Assembly: GCA_009830035.1 (NCBI GenBank)
Contig: SZZY01000008.1
Coordinates: 1-64,000 of the forward strand
DNA from: Pantoea sp. Eser
GTDB lineage: Bacteria; Pseudomonadota; Gammaproteobacteria; Enterobacterales; Enterobacteriaceae
Reading direction: 5' to 3'
DNA length: 64,000 nt
A model generated the notes under the pieces. The model saw only the letters and a program-made list of their open reading frames with translations, was not told the origin of the DNA and made no database searches. Shown one piece after another: positions 9,406 to 20,364 of the stretch. The number at the start of each line of letters is the position of its first letter. The stretch's first letter is position 1. The translations under genes and the position numbers were made by a program.

Positions 9406-10130
9406 AAGCGATTATTGTCGAAGACGAGTTTTTAGCCCAGCAGGAGCTGAGCTGGATGATTCAGCAGCACAGCACTATCCAGATTGAAGCCTGCTTTGAT
9501 GACGGTCTCGACGTGCTGAAATACCTGCAACAGCATCGGGTCGACGTAATTTTCCTCGACATCAATATTCCATCGCTGGATGGCATGCTGCTGGCGCAGA
9601 ACATCAATCAGTTCGCCCACAAGCCGTTGATTGTTTTCATTACCGCGTGGAAAGAGCATGCGGTTGAGGCGTTTGAACTCGAGGCATTCGACTACATTCT
9701 CAAGCCTTACCACGAGTCACGCATTGTCACCATGCTCAACAAGCTTGAAGCCACCGCCCAGACCCAGCAGGCCGTCAGCAATCCCGCCGTTGCACCGGCA
9801 CCGCAGACGGTCAATCTGCTGAAAGATGAACGCATCATCGTCACCGACGTGAATGATATTTACTACGTGGAAGCCCATGAGAAGCTGACGTTTGTCTATA
9901 CCCGCCGTGAAGCCTATGTGATGTCGATGAATATCACCGAATTCTGTTCACGCCTGCCGGAGCAGCAGTTCTTCCGCTGCCATCGCTCTTACTGCGTTAA
10001 TCTAGGTAAGATTCGCGAAATCGAGCCGTGGTTTAACAACACCTACCTGCTAAAACTGCGCGATCTGGAATTTCAGGTACCGGTCAGCCGCAGCAAAGTG
10101 GGGCTGTTTCGTCAGCTGATGCGCTTGTAA
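9402..10130 (+). CDS. ypdB: LytTR-type response regulator YpdB
   Basis: 242 residues. It has a receiver domain (1-120) with acidic pocket VEDEF, phospho-acceptor Asp in [14 protein letters not shown] and Lys in ILKPYH. After a Pro/Gln-rich linker comes a LytTR DNA-binding domain (about 140-240: [34 protein letters not shown]). The ATG overlaps the ypdA stop (ATGA), a translationally coupled pair. In E. coli the target is yhjX. It is intact, so signalling depends on whether the YpdA change at Leu370 is tolerated. Confidence 0.93.
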   Translation: MKAIIVEDEFLAQQELSWMIQQHSTIQIEACFDDGLDVLKYLQQHRVDVIFLDINIPSLDGMLLAQNINQFAHKPLIVFITAWKEHAVEAFELEAFDYILKPYHESRIVTMLNKLEATAQTQQAVSNPAVAPAPQTVNLLKDERIIVTDVNDIYYVEAHEKLTFVYTRREAYVMSMNITEFCSRLPEQQFFRCHRSYCVNLGKIREIEPWFNNTYLLKLRDLEFQVPVSRSKVGLFRQLMRL

Positions 10131-10167
10131 TCACCGGGGGAAATCACGGGGGAAAAGTGCAGAAACA

Positions 10168-10212
10168 CGCTTCCCGACCGCTCTGCCTGATTAGCAGCCG
10201 GGTCGGGAAGCG
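10168..10212. terminator. Stem-loop between ypdB and glk 3' ends
   Basis: CGCTTCCCGACC at 10168-10179 pairs with GGTCGGGAAGCG at 10201-10212 across a 21-base loop. It lies between two convergent genes. The minus-strand side leads into a moderately T-rich tract (TGTTTCTGCACTTTTC), which favours termination of glk; the plus side has no T run. Confidence 0.5.
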
Positions 10213-10233
10213 GTATAGCAGATGACGCGCGGA

Positions 10234-11199
10234 TCAGATTTCGCGGCCCAGCGTCTGACGCAGATGCGCACCGGCACCCAGCAGGCCAGGCTGATCGTGG
10301 GTGATCATATAAACCGGGATGCTGGCAACATAATCGCGGAAACGGCCTTTATCTTCAAACGCGGCACGGAAACCCGACGCTTTAAAGAACTCAAGGAAGC
10401 GCGGCACAATGCCACCCGCAATGTAAACGCCGCCAAAGGTGCCGAGGTTCAGCGCCAGGTTACCGCCGAAGCGTCCCATGATGACGCAGAACAGCGAGAG
10501 CGCGCGACGGCAGTCGGTGCAGCTGTCATCCAGCGCCCGTTCACTGACATCTTTCGGTTTCAGGTTTTCCGGCACGCGATTATCCACTTTAACGATGGCG
10601 CGATAGAGGTTAACCAGCCCGGCACCGGAGAGCACGCGTTCTGCGGAGACGTGGCCCAGCTCTTCACGCAGCACTTCCAGAATCTGATCTTCTTCTTCGC
10701 TGTTGGCGGCGAAATCAACATGGCCGCCCTCGCCCGGCAGGCTTACCCAGCGCTTGTCGACGTGGACCAGATGGCTGACGCCGAGTCCGGTACCGGCGCC
10801 GTAAATAGCGATAGGCTTATCTTTAACCGGCTCGCCGTCACCGAACTGAATCACGTTATCGGCAGTCAGCATCGGGATCGCCATCGAAACCGCGGTGAAG
10901 TCGTTAATGATATCCAGATGTTCAAAACCGATGTTCTCTTTCAGCTTGCGCGTCGAAAACGCCCAGTCGTGGTTGGTCATTTCAACCCAGTCATCGGTAA
11001 TCGGGCAGGCGATGGCAATACAGCCATCTTTAATATCCTGCTGTTGTTCATCAAGATAATGGCGGATGACGGCTTCGAGGCTGTCGTACTCTGATGTTGA
11101 GAATGTTTTGGCCTGGGAGATGCTGCCGCTTTCCACCTCACACAGGGCGAGACGGGCGTTGGTGCCGCCGACATCGCCGACCAAGGCATAGGTTGTCAT
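10234..11199 (-). CDS. glk: Glucokinase
   Basis: 321 residues, the same length as E. coli Glk. It phosphorylates free cytoplasmic glucose with ATP. The phosphate-binding loop is [12 protein letters not shown] at the N-terminus, the catalytic aspartate lies in [11 protein letters not shown], and the glucose-contact region is GAGTGLGVS and [10 protein letters not shown]. Cys residues SCTDCRRAL near 230 match the family. It is intact and monocistronic. It complements PTS uptake farther along the window by handling glucose released inside the cell. Confidence 0.96.
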   Translation of the reverse strand: MTTYALVGDVGGTNARLALCEVESGSISQAKTFSTSEYDSLEAVIRHYLDEQQQDIKDGCIAIACPITDDWVEMTNHDWAFSTRKLKENIGFEHLDIINDFTAVSMAIPMLTADNVIQFGDGEPVKDKPIAIYGAGTGLGVSHLVHVDKRWVSLPGEGGHVDFAANSEEEDQILEVLREELGHVSAERVLSGAGLVNLYRAIVKVDNRVPENLKPKDVSERALDDSCTDCRRALSLFCVIMGRFGGNLALNLGTFGGVYIAGGIVPRFLEFFKASGFRAAFEDKGRFRDYVASIPVYMITHDQPGLLGAGAHLRQTLGREI

Positions 11200-11436
11200 T
11201 CTTCTGTTGCTCCGCTTGGGGTCTTAAAGAGTTGGAGGACACTATAAAATTCTGCCCATAAAACAACAACGCTCACCGGTGCGATTGGCGAGCGTCTACT
11301 CAGGTGCGCTACAGCCTAACCGCGATAGCCTGACCTGCACAGCGGCAACTATCTGAATCTATCCACCGTTGCGTTGATTCAGGCAGGCGGTGACTTTTCG
11401 CAGCAGCGGAGGCAAGTCCTCTTTCTGCATCACAAC

Positions 11437-11467
11437 CTCAACCCCAGCGTCAGACGCTGGGGTTGAG
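11437..11467. repeat. 14-base perfect inverted repeat with 3-base loop beside ipdC remnant
   Basis: CTCAACCCCAGCGT, loop CAG, ACGCTGGGGTTGAG. It starts five bases beyond the stop of the truncated ipdC and lacks a T run on either side, so it may be the old ipdC terminator stem or a short palindromic element. The stretch from 11200 to 11436 holds only the glk promoter side and nothing else recognisable. Confidence 0.6.
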
Positions 11468-11471
11468 AAAG

Positions 11472-12839
<1,368 letters not shown>

Positions 12840-12909
12840 TCACTGAGTGTAACCGTATACACTGCTATCCTTTTGGCACAAATCGCCGTTTTTGACCCAG
12901 GAGCGTTGA

Positions 12910-13733
12910 ATGTCGTCTTTCCCCCGTCCCGATCGATATCAGCAGATGGAATACCGCCGTAGCGGCCGCAGTAGCATCAAACTTCCCGCAATCTCACTTG
13001 GCCTGTGGCATAACTTTGGTGACAACACCCGGGTGGATAACAGCCGAGCCCTGCTGCGTCATGCGTTTGACCACGTTATTACCCACTTCGACCTAGCCAA
13101 TAACTACGGTCCGCCGCTAGGCTCGGCGGAAGAGAATTTTGGCCGTATTCTGCGCGAAGATTTCCGTGCCCATCGCGATGAACTGATTATCTCGACCAAA
13201 GCGGGCTACACCATGAGGGACGGCCCGTATGGTGACTGGGGATCGCGTAAATATCTGGTGGCCAGCCTCGATCAAAGCCTGAAGCGCATGGGGCTGGAGC
13301 ACGTCGATATCTTTTATCACCACCGTCCGGATCCAGAGACGCCGCTGGAAGAGACAATGCGTGCGCTGGATCAGGTGGTGCGTCAGGGTAAAGCGCTATA
13401 CGCCGCCATTCCGAATTATCCGGCCGATCGCACAGCCGAGGCGACTGCCATCCTGCGCGATCTCGGTACGCCGTGTCTGATCCACCAGCCGCGTTATTCG
13501 ATGTTCGAACGCACCCCGGAGCAGGGTCTGATTCAGACGCTGGGTGACGCGGGCGTCGGCTGCATTGCCTTTTCACTGCTGGCAGGCGGCGTGCTGACCG
13601 ACCGCTATCTGCAGGGCATTCCGGAAGATTCCCGGGTGGCAAGCGGCAGTAAGTTCCTCAATGAGAATCAGCTGACCGACGAGAAGATGGAAAAATTCCG
13701 CAAACTGAATGAGATTGCCCGGCAGCATGGTCA
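12910..13733 (+). pseudogene. Aldo/keto reductase (YghZ/GprA-like), 3' end lost in fusion with mntH
   Basis: The N-terminal 270 residues align with L-glyceraldehyde-3-phosphate reductase: LGLWHNFG, ITHFDLANNYGPPLGSAEENFG (catalytic Asp and Tyr), ISTKAGY (Lys), DIFYHHRPD (His). After [10 protein letters not shown] the reading runs into the antisense of mntH and stops at 13824. The family normally continues about 75 residues (MALSWLL, IGAS and the NADPH-binding end), which are gone. The NADPH 2'-phosphate site is lost, so it is very likely inactive. Promoter and start are intact. Confidence 0.88.
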
Positions 13734-14718
13734 CCGTGCGGCGCACCCAGAGCGGGATGTGAAAACGGATAAAGCCCTGCATCACCGCCTGTCCCGCCAG
13801 CGTACCGACCACCGTCGACGATAAGCCGGCGGCCACCAAGCTCAGGCCAAATACGATGGCGGCGGCTTCGCCCAGTAACTGTTGCAGCGTCAGGTAGGCC
13901 CTGATCGAGTTCGGCAATTTTGCTGTGCCCACTAAAGTGGGAGGCCGCTGCTGCGGTTGCCATCATCGCCAGGTTAACGAATCCGGCGATAGTCATCGCA
14001 ATCGCTACGTCCAGTTTGGTTGACGAGTAACGCTGCCCCTTACTGTCGCTGCTTTTGCCCTGCGTCAGCGCGGAGTGCAGATAGATCACGTGCGGCATAA
14101 TGGTCGCACCTAGCGCCCCGGCGGCCAGAAACACCGCGTCTGAGGTCGGCAACGAGGGCAGCGCCATGCTGAGCACCAGTTCACTGACCTTAGGCTGGGA
14201 GAAGAACAGCTCAACAATATAAGCGGCGGCGACAAACAGCAGTAGCCCGCCAATCACTAGCTCCAGCGGCTTTTGTCCGCGACTCTGCAACATCAGGATC
14301 AGGAAGGTGGCGATGCCGGTCAGCACCGCGCCCTGCATCAACGAGATGCCCAGCAACATTTTGAAGCCCAGCGCCGATAAATTCCGCCAGATCGGTGGCC
14401 ATGGCGATAATTTCCGCCTGCACCCAATAGAACCACACCGCCGGCCGGGGAAAGCGGTCACGAATATGTTCAGCGAGATTTTTACCGGTAGCAATGCCCA
14501 GTTTGGCCGACATCAGCTGGATCAGCATCGCCATGATGTTGGCCCACACCACCACCCACAGCAATTTATAGCCGTATACTGCGCCAGCCTGAATATTAGT
14601 GGCAAAGTTGCCCGGATCGATATAGCCGATAGCGGCAATAAACGCGGGTCCCAAAAAGTGCGAATTTGACTTTTCTTACTCCGCGAGCGGCGCGCTCGGC
14701 GGTACGACTTTCAAACAT
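13722..14718 (-). pseudogene. mntH: Mn2+/H+ symporter MntH, frameshifted and 3' truncated
   Basis: An NRAMP transporter of about 410 residues. Clear segments are [20 protein letters not shown] (DPGN metal site), [35 protein letters not shown] (MPH motif) and [20 protein letters not shown]. Lesions: an extra T near 14660 (CTTTTTGGG), a short deletion at about 14385 after EFIGA, an extra G near 13917 (CAGGGCC), and loss of everything after VRRTVTMLP. There the sequence joins the convergent aldo/keto reductase gene near 13730, so the last 70 or so residues of MntH are absent. The start ATG is at 14718. Confidence 0.92.
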
Positions 14719-14820
14719 ATACGGTACCCTGTCTGAACATGTGCCTACCCCAGCAAGCTTAGGAGGAAGCGGTTGCAAGTGAAATTCGGTTATTGTTATT
14801 GGTGAAATAGATGCTGCTAT

Positions 14821-14844
14821 AAAGTATAGCCATTGCTATATCTT
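14821..14844. promoter_or_regulatory. MntR-box-like operator upstream of mntH
   Basis: The sequence contains TATAGC-CATT-GCTATA with A/T flanks (AAAG left, TCTT right), close to the enterobacterial MntR palindrome (ACATAGC-N4-GCTATGT). It lies 103 bases upstream of the mntH start, on the divergent side toward nupC. It marks the original manganese-responsive promoter even though mntH itself is dead. Confidence 0.6.
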
Positions 14845-15090
14845 ACAGTATTAAGGAAGTGGGTGCTAAAAATGTGAGCAACGATGTCACTCTACGCCCG
14901 GTGCAAAATATAGACAATAAATTTGTGGTTATCTACTGTGAAGGTTTTGTAAACGAGACGTGATCGCTGAGAGTTTTCTGGAAAATAAGGTGATGGCGAA
15001 TACTTATATTGTGGTTCAGATCTCGTTTTTAAGTAACGCGTTACATAGAATACGCAGCAAAATACAATCCTCCTCAAATTTGGAGCAACC

Positions 15091-16287
15091 ATGTCCCATA
15101 TTTTGCAGTTTCTTTTAGCACTGTTGGTGGTAGGCGTGTTGGCCTTGCTGGTCAGTCACGACCGAAAAAGTATTCGCATTCGCTACATTATACAGCTTCT
15201 GGTGATTGAAATTGTGCTCGCCTGGTTCTTCCTGAACTCCGAAGCGGGACTCGGATTCGTCAAAGGCTTTGCCGGCTTATTTGACCATCTGCTGAAATAT
15301 GCGGCTGAGGGTACCAACTTCGTCTTCGGCAACATGAATGATAAAGGCCTCGCCTTCTTCTTCCTCAACGTACTGTGCCCGATCGTCTTTATCTCTGCGC
15401 TAATCGGTATTCTGCAGCACTTCCGCATTCTGCCGTGGGTTATCCGTGGCATCGGTACCATGCTGTCGAAAGTGAATGGCATGGGCAAGCTGGAATCGTT
15501 TAACGCCGTGAGTTCTCTGATACTGGGACAGTCAGAAAACTTCATCGCCTATCTATAAAGATATCCTCGGCCAGAAGATGTCACAGCGCCGGATGTACAC
15601 CATGGCAGCCACCGCGATGTCGACCGTGTCGATGTCAATAGTCGGGGCTTACATGACCATGCTGCAGCCTAAATTGTGGTCGCGGCGCTGGTACTGAACA
15701 TGTTCAGCACCTTTATCGTACTGTCGCTGATCAACCCTTACCGCGTCGACAGCGAAGAAGATCTGCAACTGCAGGATCTGCATAAAGGCCAGAGCTTCTT
15801 TGAAATGCTGGGCGAGTACATCCTGGCCGGTTTCCGCGTTGCCATCATTGTGGCCGCGATGCTGATCGGTTTTATCGCGCTGATTTCTGGTCTGAATGCG
15901 CTGTTTGACGTGATTTTCGGTATCACCTTCCAGGGCGTGCTGGGTTATGTCTTCTACCCGTTTGCCTGGGTAATGGGCGTGCCGGCAGGTGAAGCTTTGC
16001 AGGTCGGCAGTATGATGGCCACCAAGCTGGTGTCGAATGAGTTCGTTGCGATGATGGATCTACAGAAACTCGCCGGACAGCTGTCACCGCACGCCGAAGG
16101 CATCCTGTCGGTGTTCCTGGTTTCGTTCGCTAACTTCTCTTCTATCGGCATCGTGGCAGGCGCCATCAAAGGTCTGAACGAAGAGCAAGGCAACGTGGTT
16201 TCCCGCTTTGGTCTGAAACTGCTGTACGGCTCAACCCTGGTCAGCGTACTTTCTGCCGCGATCGCCGGTCTGGTGCTGGCATTCTGA
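15091..16287 (+). pseudogene. nupC: Nucleoside/H+ symporter NupC with a 4-base duplication and a 1-base loss
   Basis: The protein aligns over its whole length with E. coli NupC (400 residues): [71 protein letters not shown] and [19 protein letters not shown]. At 15549-15557 CTAT is duplicated (GCCTATCTATAAAGAT for GCCTATAAAGAT), which creates a TAA. Near 15674 one base is missing (AAATTGTGG for AAATATGTGG). The two changes sum to +3, so both ends share a frame, but the stop between them truncates the protein after about 155 residues. Confidence 0.92.
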
Positions 16288-16292
16288 TGTAA

Positions 16293-16320
16293 AAGGGCGA
16301 GCTGGTCTCGCCCTTCTCTT
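16293..16320 (+). terminator. nupC terminator
   Basis: AAGGGCGAG and CTCGCCCTT pair around a 5-base loop, followed by CTCTTCT. It starts six bases after the nupC stop. Confidence 0.75.
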
Positions 16321-16639
16321 CTGTCTCTCTGCCCTTTCTGCTTCTTCCCGCTTCTGCTTCCTGTCGTCACGGCTCAGCTACATGCTGACGCTGCGCATCA
16401 GCGATCGCTAAGCATTGCGCAATCAGCACAGCGGCGTAACGGAGCGTAATCGTCGTCTGACAGACAAAGAATAGCGCCTCACCGCACAGCAGCGTTCTGA
16501 ACGTGATAAGCACGGATGTCTACCACAGAAGGTTTAGGTACAGGCTGATCAAGTGATAAACGGCAAAGACGACGCATCCGCGCGGTTAAGCGACAAGTCA
16601 GAATCAGAAAGGCGGATTTGACAGAGAATGGTCAGAAAA
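16321..16639. other. Gene-free stretch, probable relic of a lost pdeA/yfeA locus
   Basis: No open frame of useful length and no RNA signature was seen. In E. coli the large pdeA (yfeA) gene lies exactly here, between nupC and the two tRNA-Ala genes. One plus-strand frame from about 16416 reads LRNQHSGVTERNRRLTDKE, stop, RLTAQQRSERDKHG, which has a coding-like, coiled-coil composition, but I cannot match it to a gene. It is either a degraded remnant or chance. Confidence 0.4.
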
Positions 16640-16715
<76 letters not shown>

Positions 16716-16760
16716 ACATCTGGAATCGTTTTTCAGTGACAAACTTTTTGGGAAGAAGTT

Positions 16761-16836
16761 TGGTGGAGATAAGCGGGATCGAACCGCTTACCTCCTGCCT
16801 GCCATGCAGGCGCTCTCCCAGCTGAGCTGTAGCCCC
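16761..16836 (-). tRNA. tRNA-Ala (GGC), with acceptor mismatch and U8 change
   Basis: 76 bases. The anticodon arm CCTGC-ATGGCAG-GCAGG gives GGC. The 5' acceptor strand is GGGGCTA and the 3' strand TATCTCC: pair 5:68 becomes C against U, a mismatch. Position 8, almost always U because it pairs with A14, is C here (GGGGCTA-CA-GCTC). G3:U70 remains. The T-arm is normal. The downstream copy has G at position 5, which tolerates U68. This copy may fold or work poorly. Confidence 0.9.
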
Positions 16837-16871
16837 GAACCGAAAAACTGTCGTGTTAAGCGACGGACGGC

Positions 16872-16900
16872 ATAATATGAAACCCCCTCCAGGGTGTCAA
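16872..16900 (-). promoter_or_regulatory. Strong sigma-70 promoter for the tRNA-Ala pair
   Basis: On the minus strand TTGACA (16895-16900) and TATTAT (16872-16877) are 17 bases apart, with a G-rich spacer. It lies 36 bases before the first tRNA, as expected for a stable-RNA operon. Confidence 0.8.
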
Positions 16901-17192
16901 CGGCAAAATCACATTCTGTGTTTGATCGCTGAAAAAGACGGCAACCAGAGTGGTTTCAGCAGCATGGCAACGCCAGAAAAGCAGCTGTAACAACCTGAGC
17001 GGTTTTTTCTGTTATTCAGACTGCGGCCAAGTTAAATCACGGTTAAATATGTTATGGGAATTTTCTTGTCTTCGTCTTTTGCGCATGCAAAACTTAGCGC
17101 GCTAATTAAGCGGTCTCCGGGACCCTCTCCCGCCGGCCGCGCGTCCACCAGACGTTTACCGTCCCATTAATCAAAAAAACTATTGAGATACT

Positions 17193-17981
17193 ATGTCGCT
17201 GCATACACCAAAAGAAATCGCCCAACTGGCGATCCAGGCAGGCGTGGCCAAAAGCCGCGCGCCGATCAGCATTCTTCTGATCCTCGGCTTTATGGCCGGC
17301 GCTTTTATTGCCACCGGCTTCCTGCTGGATCTGCATGTCATTAATTCCCTGCCTGCTGACTGGGGCTCGTTCGGCGGCCTGTTGGGCGCGGCGGTCTTTC
17401 CGGTCGGACTCATTCTGACGGTACTGGCGGGCGGAGAGCTGCTGACCGGCAATATGATGACCTTACCGGTGGCCTGGTTTGCCCGTCGCATCTCGTTTTT
17501 CAGCGTCGCGCGTAACTGGTTTTGGGTGACGCTGGCTAACTTTCTCGGCAGCGTCGCGGTGGCTTGGTTCTTTGGCCATATGCTGGGCATGACCGAAGGG
17601 GATTACCTGAAGAAGACTGTCGCCATCGCCTCAGCGAAAGTGCACGCCGATTTCCTGCACACCTTTATTTCCGGCGTAGGCTGTAACTGGCTGGTCTGTC
17701 TGGCGGTGTGGCTGGCGTTTGCCAGTAAAGATGTGGTCGGCAAAATTTTCGGCATGTGGTTCCCGGTGATGGCCTTCGTCGCCATTAGCTTCCAGCACGT
17801 GGTGGCCAATATGTTTATCATTCCGGCCGCCATCTTCGCCGGTCAGATGAGCTGGGCAGAGTACTTCCCTAACTTTGTCGCGGTATTTTTAGGTAATGCC
17901 GTCGGCGGTGCCGTTTTCGTCGGTCTGGCCTACTTCCTCGCCTTCCGCCCTGCTGTTGAACCTGCCAGCAGCGTGCAATAA
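17193..17981 (+). CDS. Formate/nitrite transporter (FNT) family channel
   Basis: 262 residues with the six-helix FNT plan: ILGFMAGAFIATGF, GAAVFPVGLILTVLAGGELLTGNMM (the L/Omega-loop region of helix 2), FISGVGCNWLVCLAVWLAFA, and GKIFGMWFPVMAFVAISFQHVVANMF, which carries the conserved central histidine of the pore (F-Q-H). FNT pentamers move formate, nitrite or small monocarboxylates. The substrate cannot be told here. It is monocistronic, starts ATG 17193 and appears intact. Confidence 0.88.
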   Translation: MSLHTPKEIAQLAIQAGVAKSRAPISILLILGFMAGAFIATGFLLDLHVINSLPADWGSFGGLLGAAVFPVGLILTVLAGGELLTGNMMTLPVAWFARRISFFSVARNWFWVTLANFLGSVAVAWFFGHMLGMTEGDYLKKTVAIASAKVHADFLHTFISGVGCNWLVCLAVWLAFASKDVVGKIFGMWFPVMAFVAISFQHVVANMFIIPAAIFAGQMSWAEYFPNFVAVFLGNAVGGAVFVGLAYFLAFRPAVEPASSVQ

Positions 17982-18093
17982 ATGATTTTTTGCCTTTTGT
18001 CGAGTGGCAAAAGGCAATTTCGCCTTCAGTTAATTTCACCCGTTACGTTTTGCTGTAATATGTAGTGTTAATGTATTTAACAGGGACAGCACT

Positions 18094-18447
18094 GTGAAAA
18101 AGGAATGGCTCACTCCCGAAGAGTTGGCAGCAGAAACGGGTTACAGTCGACAAACGGCGAACAAGTGGATCAAGCGGGAAAACTGGACCACCACGCCAAA
18201 CCCCGGTGTACAAGGCGGTAAGGCTCGCCTGATTCATATTGATGAGCGTGTTAAAAATTTTATTCGGTCAACGCGCAACCTGAATGAACCCTCAGCGACC
18301 TACGGCACAGCCCCTCATTCATTGCCTGCGTTATTAATAAGTTCCGTCCAGCAAATGAGTCAGGCCGGGCAGGATCAGTTCACGGCATTAATATTACGTG
18401 AAGGGATTAAAGGCATATTGCAGCGGCTGGGGATTAATGAAGAGTAA
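18094..18447 (+). CDS. yfeC: YfeC-like DNA-binding protein
   Basis: 117 residues from GTG 18094 with AGGGA upstream. The N-terminal helix-turn-helix WLTPEELAAETGYSRQTANK is followed by KWIKRENW and NPGVQGGKARLIHID, the signature of YfeC/DUF1323. The C-terminal region QDQFTALILREGIKGILQRLGI also matches. YfeC lies beside gltX in E. coli, as here. The family binds DNA, but its regulon is not well defined. Intact. Confidence 0.85.
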   Translation: MKKEWLTPEELAAETGYSRQTANKWIKRENWTTTPNPGVQGGKARLIHIDERVKNFIRSTRNLNEPSATYGTAPHSLPALLISSVQQMSQAGQDQFTALILREGIKGILQRLGINEE

Positions 18448-18452
18448 AAAAA

Positions 18453-18480
18453 CCGGAAGCGTGCTGCTTCCGGCTTGTTT
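18453..18480. terminator. Bidirectional terminator between yfeC and gltX
   Basis: CCGGAAGC (18453-18460), loop GTGCT, GCTTCCGG (18466-18473), flanked by an A run on the left and CTTGTTT on the right. It serves two convergent genes. Confidence 0.85.
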
Positions 18481-18482
18481 AT

Positions 18483-19898
18483 TCAGGCCTGCGCTTCGCG
18501 CTCACTGATAAAGGCCAATGCCTGATCGATGCGCGCGACGCTGCGGCTACGACCAATCGCTTCAACGGTAACATCCAGACCGGGTGACTGACCGGCACCG
18601 GTCACCGCCACACGCAGCGGCATACCGACTTTGCCCATTCCGACTTCCAGCTCATCTGCGGTGCTCTGAATCGCCTGATGAACGTTTTCCGCTGTCCAGT
18701 CGCTGATGGCCGCCAGCTTATCACGCACCACTTCCAGCGGCTGACGCGCAACCGGACGAAGATGTTTCTTCGCAGCATCGGCATCAAACTCGTTAAAGTC
18801 TTTGTAGAAATAACGGCAGGAGGCCGCCATCTCTTTCAGCGTCTTACAACGTTCACCCAACAGACCCACCAGCTTCGCCAGTTCCGGACCGGTACGGGTA
18901 TCAATTTTCTGCTGTTCAATATGCCATTGCAGATGCGTCGCAACAGATTCTGGCGGCAGCGCATTAATGTAATGGTGATTCAGCCACTGCAGTTTTTCGG
19001 TATTGAAGGCACTGGCAGACTTGCTGACCGCATCCAGCGTGAACAGCTCAGTCATCTCAGCAACGCTAAAGATCTCCTGATCGCCATGTGACCAGCCGAG
19101 GCGAACCAGATAGTTCAGCAGCGCTTCCGGCAGATAGCCATCATCACGATACTGCATAACGCCAACGGCACCCTGACGCTTGGACAGTTTCTTGCCATCG
19201 TCGCCGAGGATCATCGACACATGCGCATAGACAGGCACCTGAGCGCCAATCGCTTTCAGGATGTTGATCTGGCGCGGGGTGTTGTTGATATGGTCTTCGC
19301 CACGAATGACGTGCGTGATGCCCATATCCCAGTCATCAACCACTACGCAGAAGTTATAGGTTGGTGAACCGTCGGTGCGGCGGATGATCAGATCATCCAG
19401 CTCCTGGTTACTGAATTCAATCGGACCGCGGATCTGGTCATTAAAAATGACCGAACCATCCTGCGGGTTGCGAAAACGCACCACGCAAGCCTCATCCGCT
19501 GCGTGATGATCGTGGCTGTCACGGCAGCGACCGTCGTAACGCGGCTTTTCGCCGTTTGCCATTTGCTGTTCACGCAGGGCTTCAAGACTTTCTTTCGAGC
19601 AGTAGCATTTATAGGCTGTGCCCGCCGCCAGCATTTCATCAATCACCGCGTTGTAGCGATCGAAGCGTTTAGTCTGGTAATACGGGCCTTCATTCCAGTC
19701 GAGGCTCAGCCAGTTCATGCCATCCATGATGGCTTCGATGGCTTCTGGCGTAGAGCGCTCCAGATCGGTGTCTTCAATACGCAGCACGAACTCGCCCTGA
19801 TTGTGGCGGGCGAAGAGCCAAGAATAGAGTGCGGTACGGGCGCCGCCCACATGTAAATAGCCGGTAGGACTGGGCGCGAAGCGAGTTTTGATTTTCAT
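18483..19898 (-). CDS. gltX: Glutamyl-tRNA synthetase
   Basis: 471 residues, the family length. A class I synthetase: the HIGH-like motif is [20 protein letters not shown] and the KMSKS-like motif is [14 protein letters not shown]. The zinc-site region CYCSKES and [13 protein letters not shown] is preserved, as in E. coli GltX. The C-terminal anticodon-binding helical domain runs from about 320. It charges tRNA-Glu and also supplies the haem route that starts from glutamyl-tRNA, relevant to hemF later in the window. Intact. Confidence 0.97.
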   Translation of the reverse strand: MKIKTRFAPSPTGYLHVGGARTALYSWLFARHNQGEFVLRIEDTDLERSTPEAIEAIMDGMNWLSLDWNEGPYYQTKRFDRYNAVIDEMLAAGTAYKCYCSKESLEALREQQMANGEKPRYDGRCRDSHDHHAADEACVVRFRNPQDGSVIFNDQIRGPIEFSNQELDDLIIRRTDGSPTYNFCVVVDDWDMGITHVIRGEDHINNTPRQINILKAIGAQVPVYAHVSMILGDDGKKLSKRQGAVGVMQYRDDGYLPEALLNYLVRLGWSHGDQEIFSVAEMTELFTLDAVSKSASAFNTEKLQWLNHHYINALPPESVATHLQWHIEQQKIDTRTGPELAKLVGLLGERCKTLKEMAASCRYFYKDFNEFDADAAKKHLRPVARQPLEVVRDKLAAISDWTAENVHQAIQSTADELEVGMGKVGMPLRVAVTGAGQSPGLDVTVEAIGRSRSVARIDQALAFISEREAQA

Positions 19899-20124
19899 TC
19901 AGTATTGCCTTAAATGCGCGGGTTCTCTCTGTCTGGATGACAAAAAACAGGTTAGACGCGAAATAGTGGCCACATTCTAGCATCTGGCGGTGAATTCTCA
20001 ATGCGTGCCCGTCGCCTGCGCCCTGGTAAAAGGGGCTTTTCTGCCAGTAAAACCAGCACATTGACTAAAAGCGCGACAGGATGTTTAAAAATAAACCGAA
20101 CGCACATTTATGTTTTAAAAAGCG

Positions 20125-20152
20125 TTGACTCAAAATCAACTATCCCTATAAT
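20125..20152 (+). promoter_or_regulatory. Sigma-70 promoter of the Val-Val-Lys tRNA operon
   Basis: TTGACT (20125-20130) and TATAAT (20147-20152) with 16 bases between, 17 bases before the first tRNA. The tight geometry and perfect -10 element are typical of tRNA operons. Confidence 0.85.
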
Positions 20153-20169
20153 ACGACTCCACACAGCGG

Positions 20170-20245
20170 GGGCGATTAGCTCAGTTGGTAGAGCATCTCC
20201 CTTACAAGGAGGGGGTCGGCGGTTCGAGCCCGTTATCACCCACCA
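20170..20245 (+). tRNA. tRNA-Val (TAC), acceptor-stem mismatch
   Basis: 76 bases with CCA. The anticodon loop CTTACAA gives TAC. The 5' acceptor strand is GGGCGAT against 3' ATCACCC: pair 4:69 is C against A, where the second copy has a proper U-A. The T-stem ends CCGTT, giving G49-U65 instead of G-C. The anticodon arm is identical to the next copy. A less stable sister copy. Confidence 0.93.
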
Positions 20246-20284
20246 TATCTTAGTGTGATACACGCCTGTTAAGCAGTACGAAGT

Positions 20285-20360
20285 GGGTGATTAGCTCAGT
20301 TGGTAGAGCATCTCCCTTACAAGGAGGGGGTCGGCGGTTCGAGCCCGTCATCACCCACCA
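20285..20360 (+). tRNA. tRNA-Val (TAC)
   Basis: 76 bases with CCA. The acceptor stem GGGTGAT/ATCACCC is fully paired; anticodon TAC; T-arm GGCGG-TTCGAGC-CCGTC. It follows the first copy by 39 bases and precedes tRNA-Lys by four. Confidence 0.96.
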
Positions 20361-20364
20361 CTTC

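Noticed and set aside
10222..11094. Long open frame (290 codons) antisense to glk
   Set aside because: Composition is Arg/His/Gln-rich with no motif, and it mirrors an intact glk; typical antisense shadow in GC-rich DNA.
14935..15060. CRP or CytR sites upstream of nupC
   Set aside because: Partial TGTGA-like half-sites are present but no convincing palindrome; not reported as a feature.
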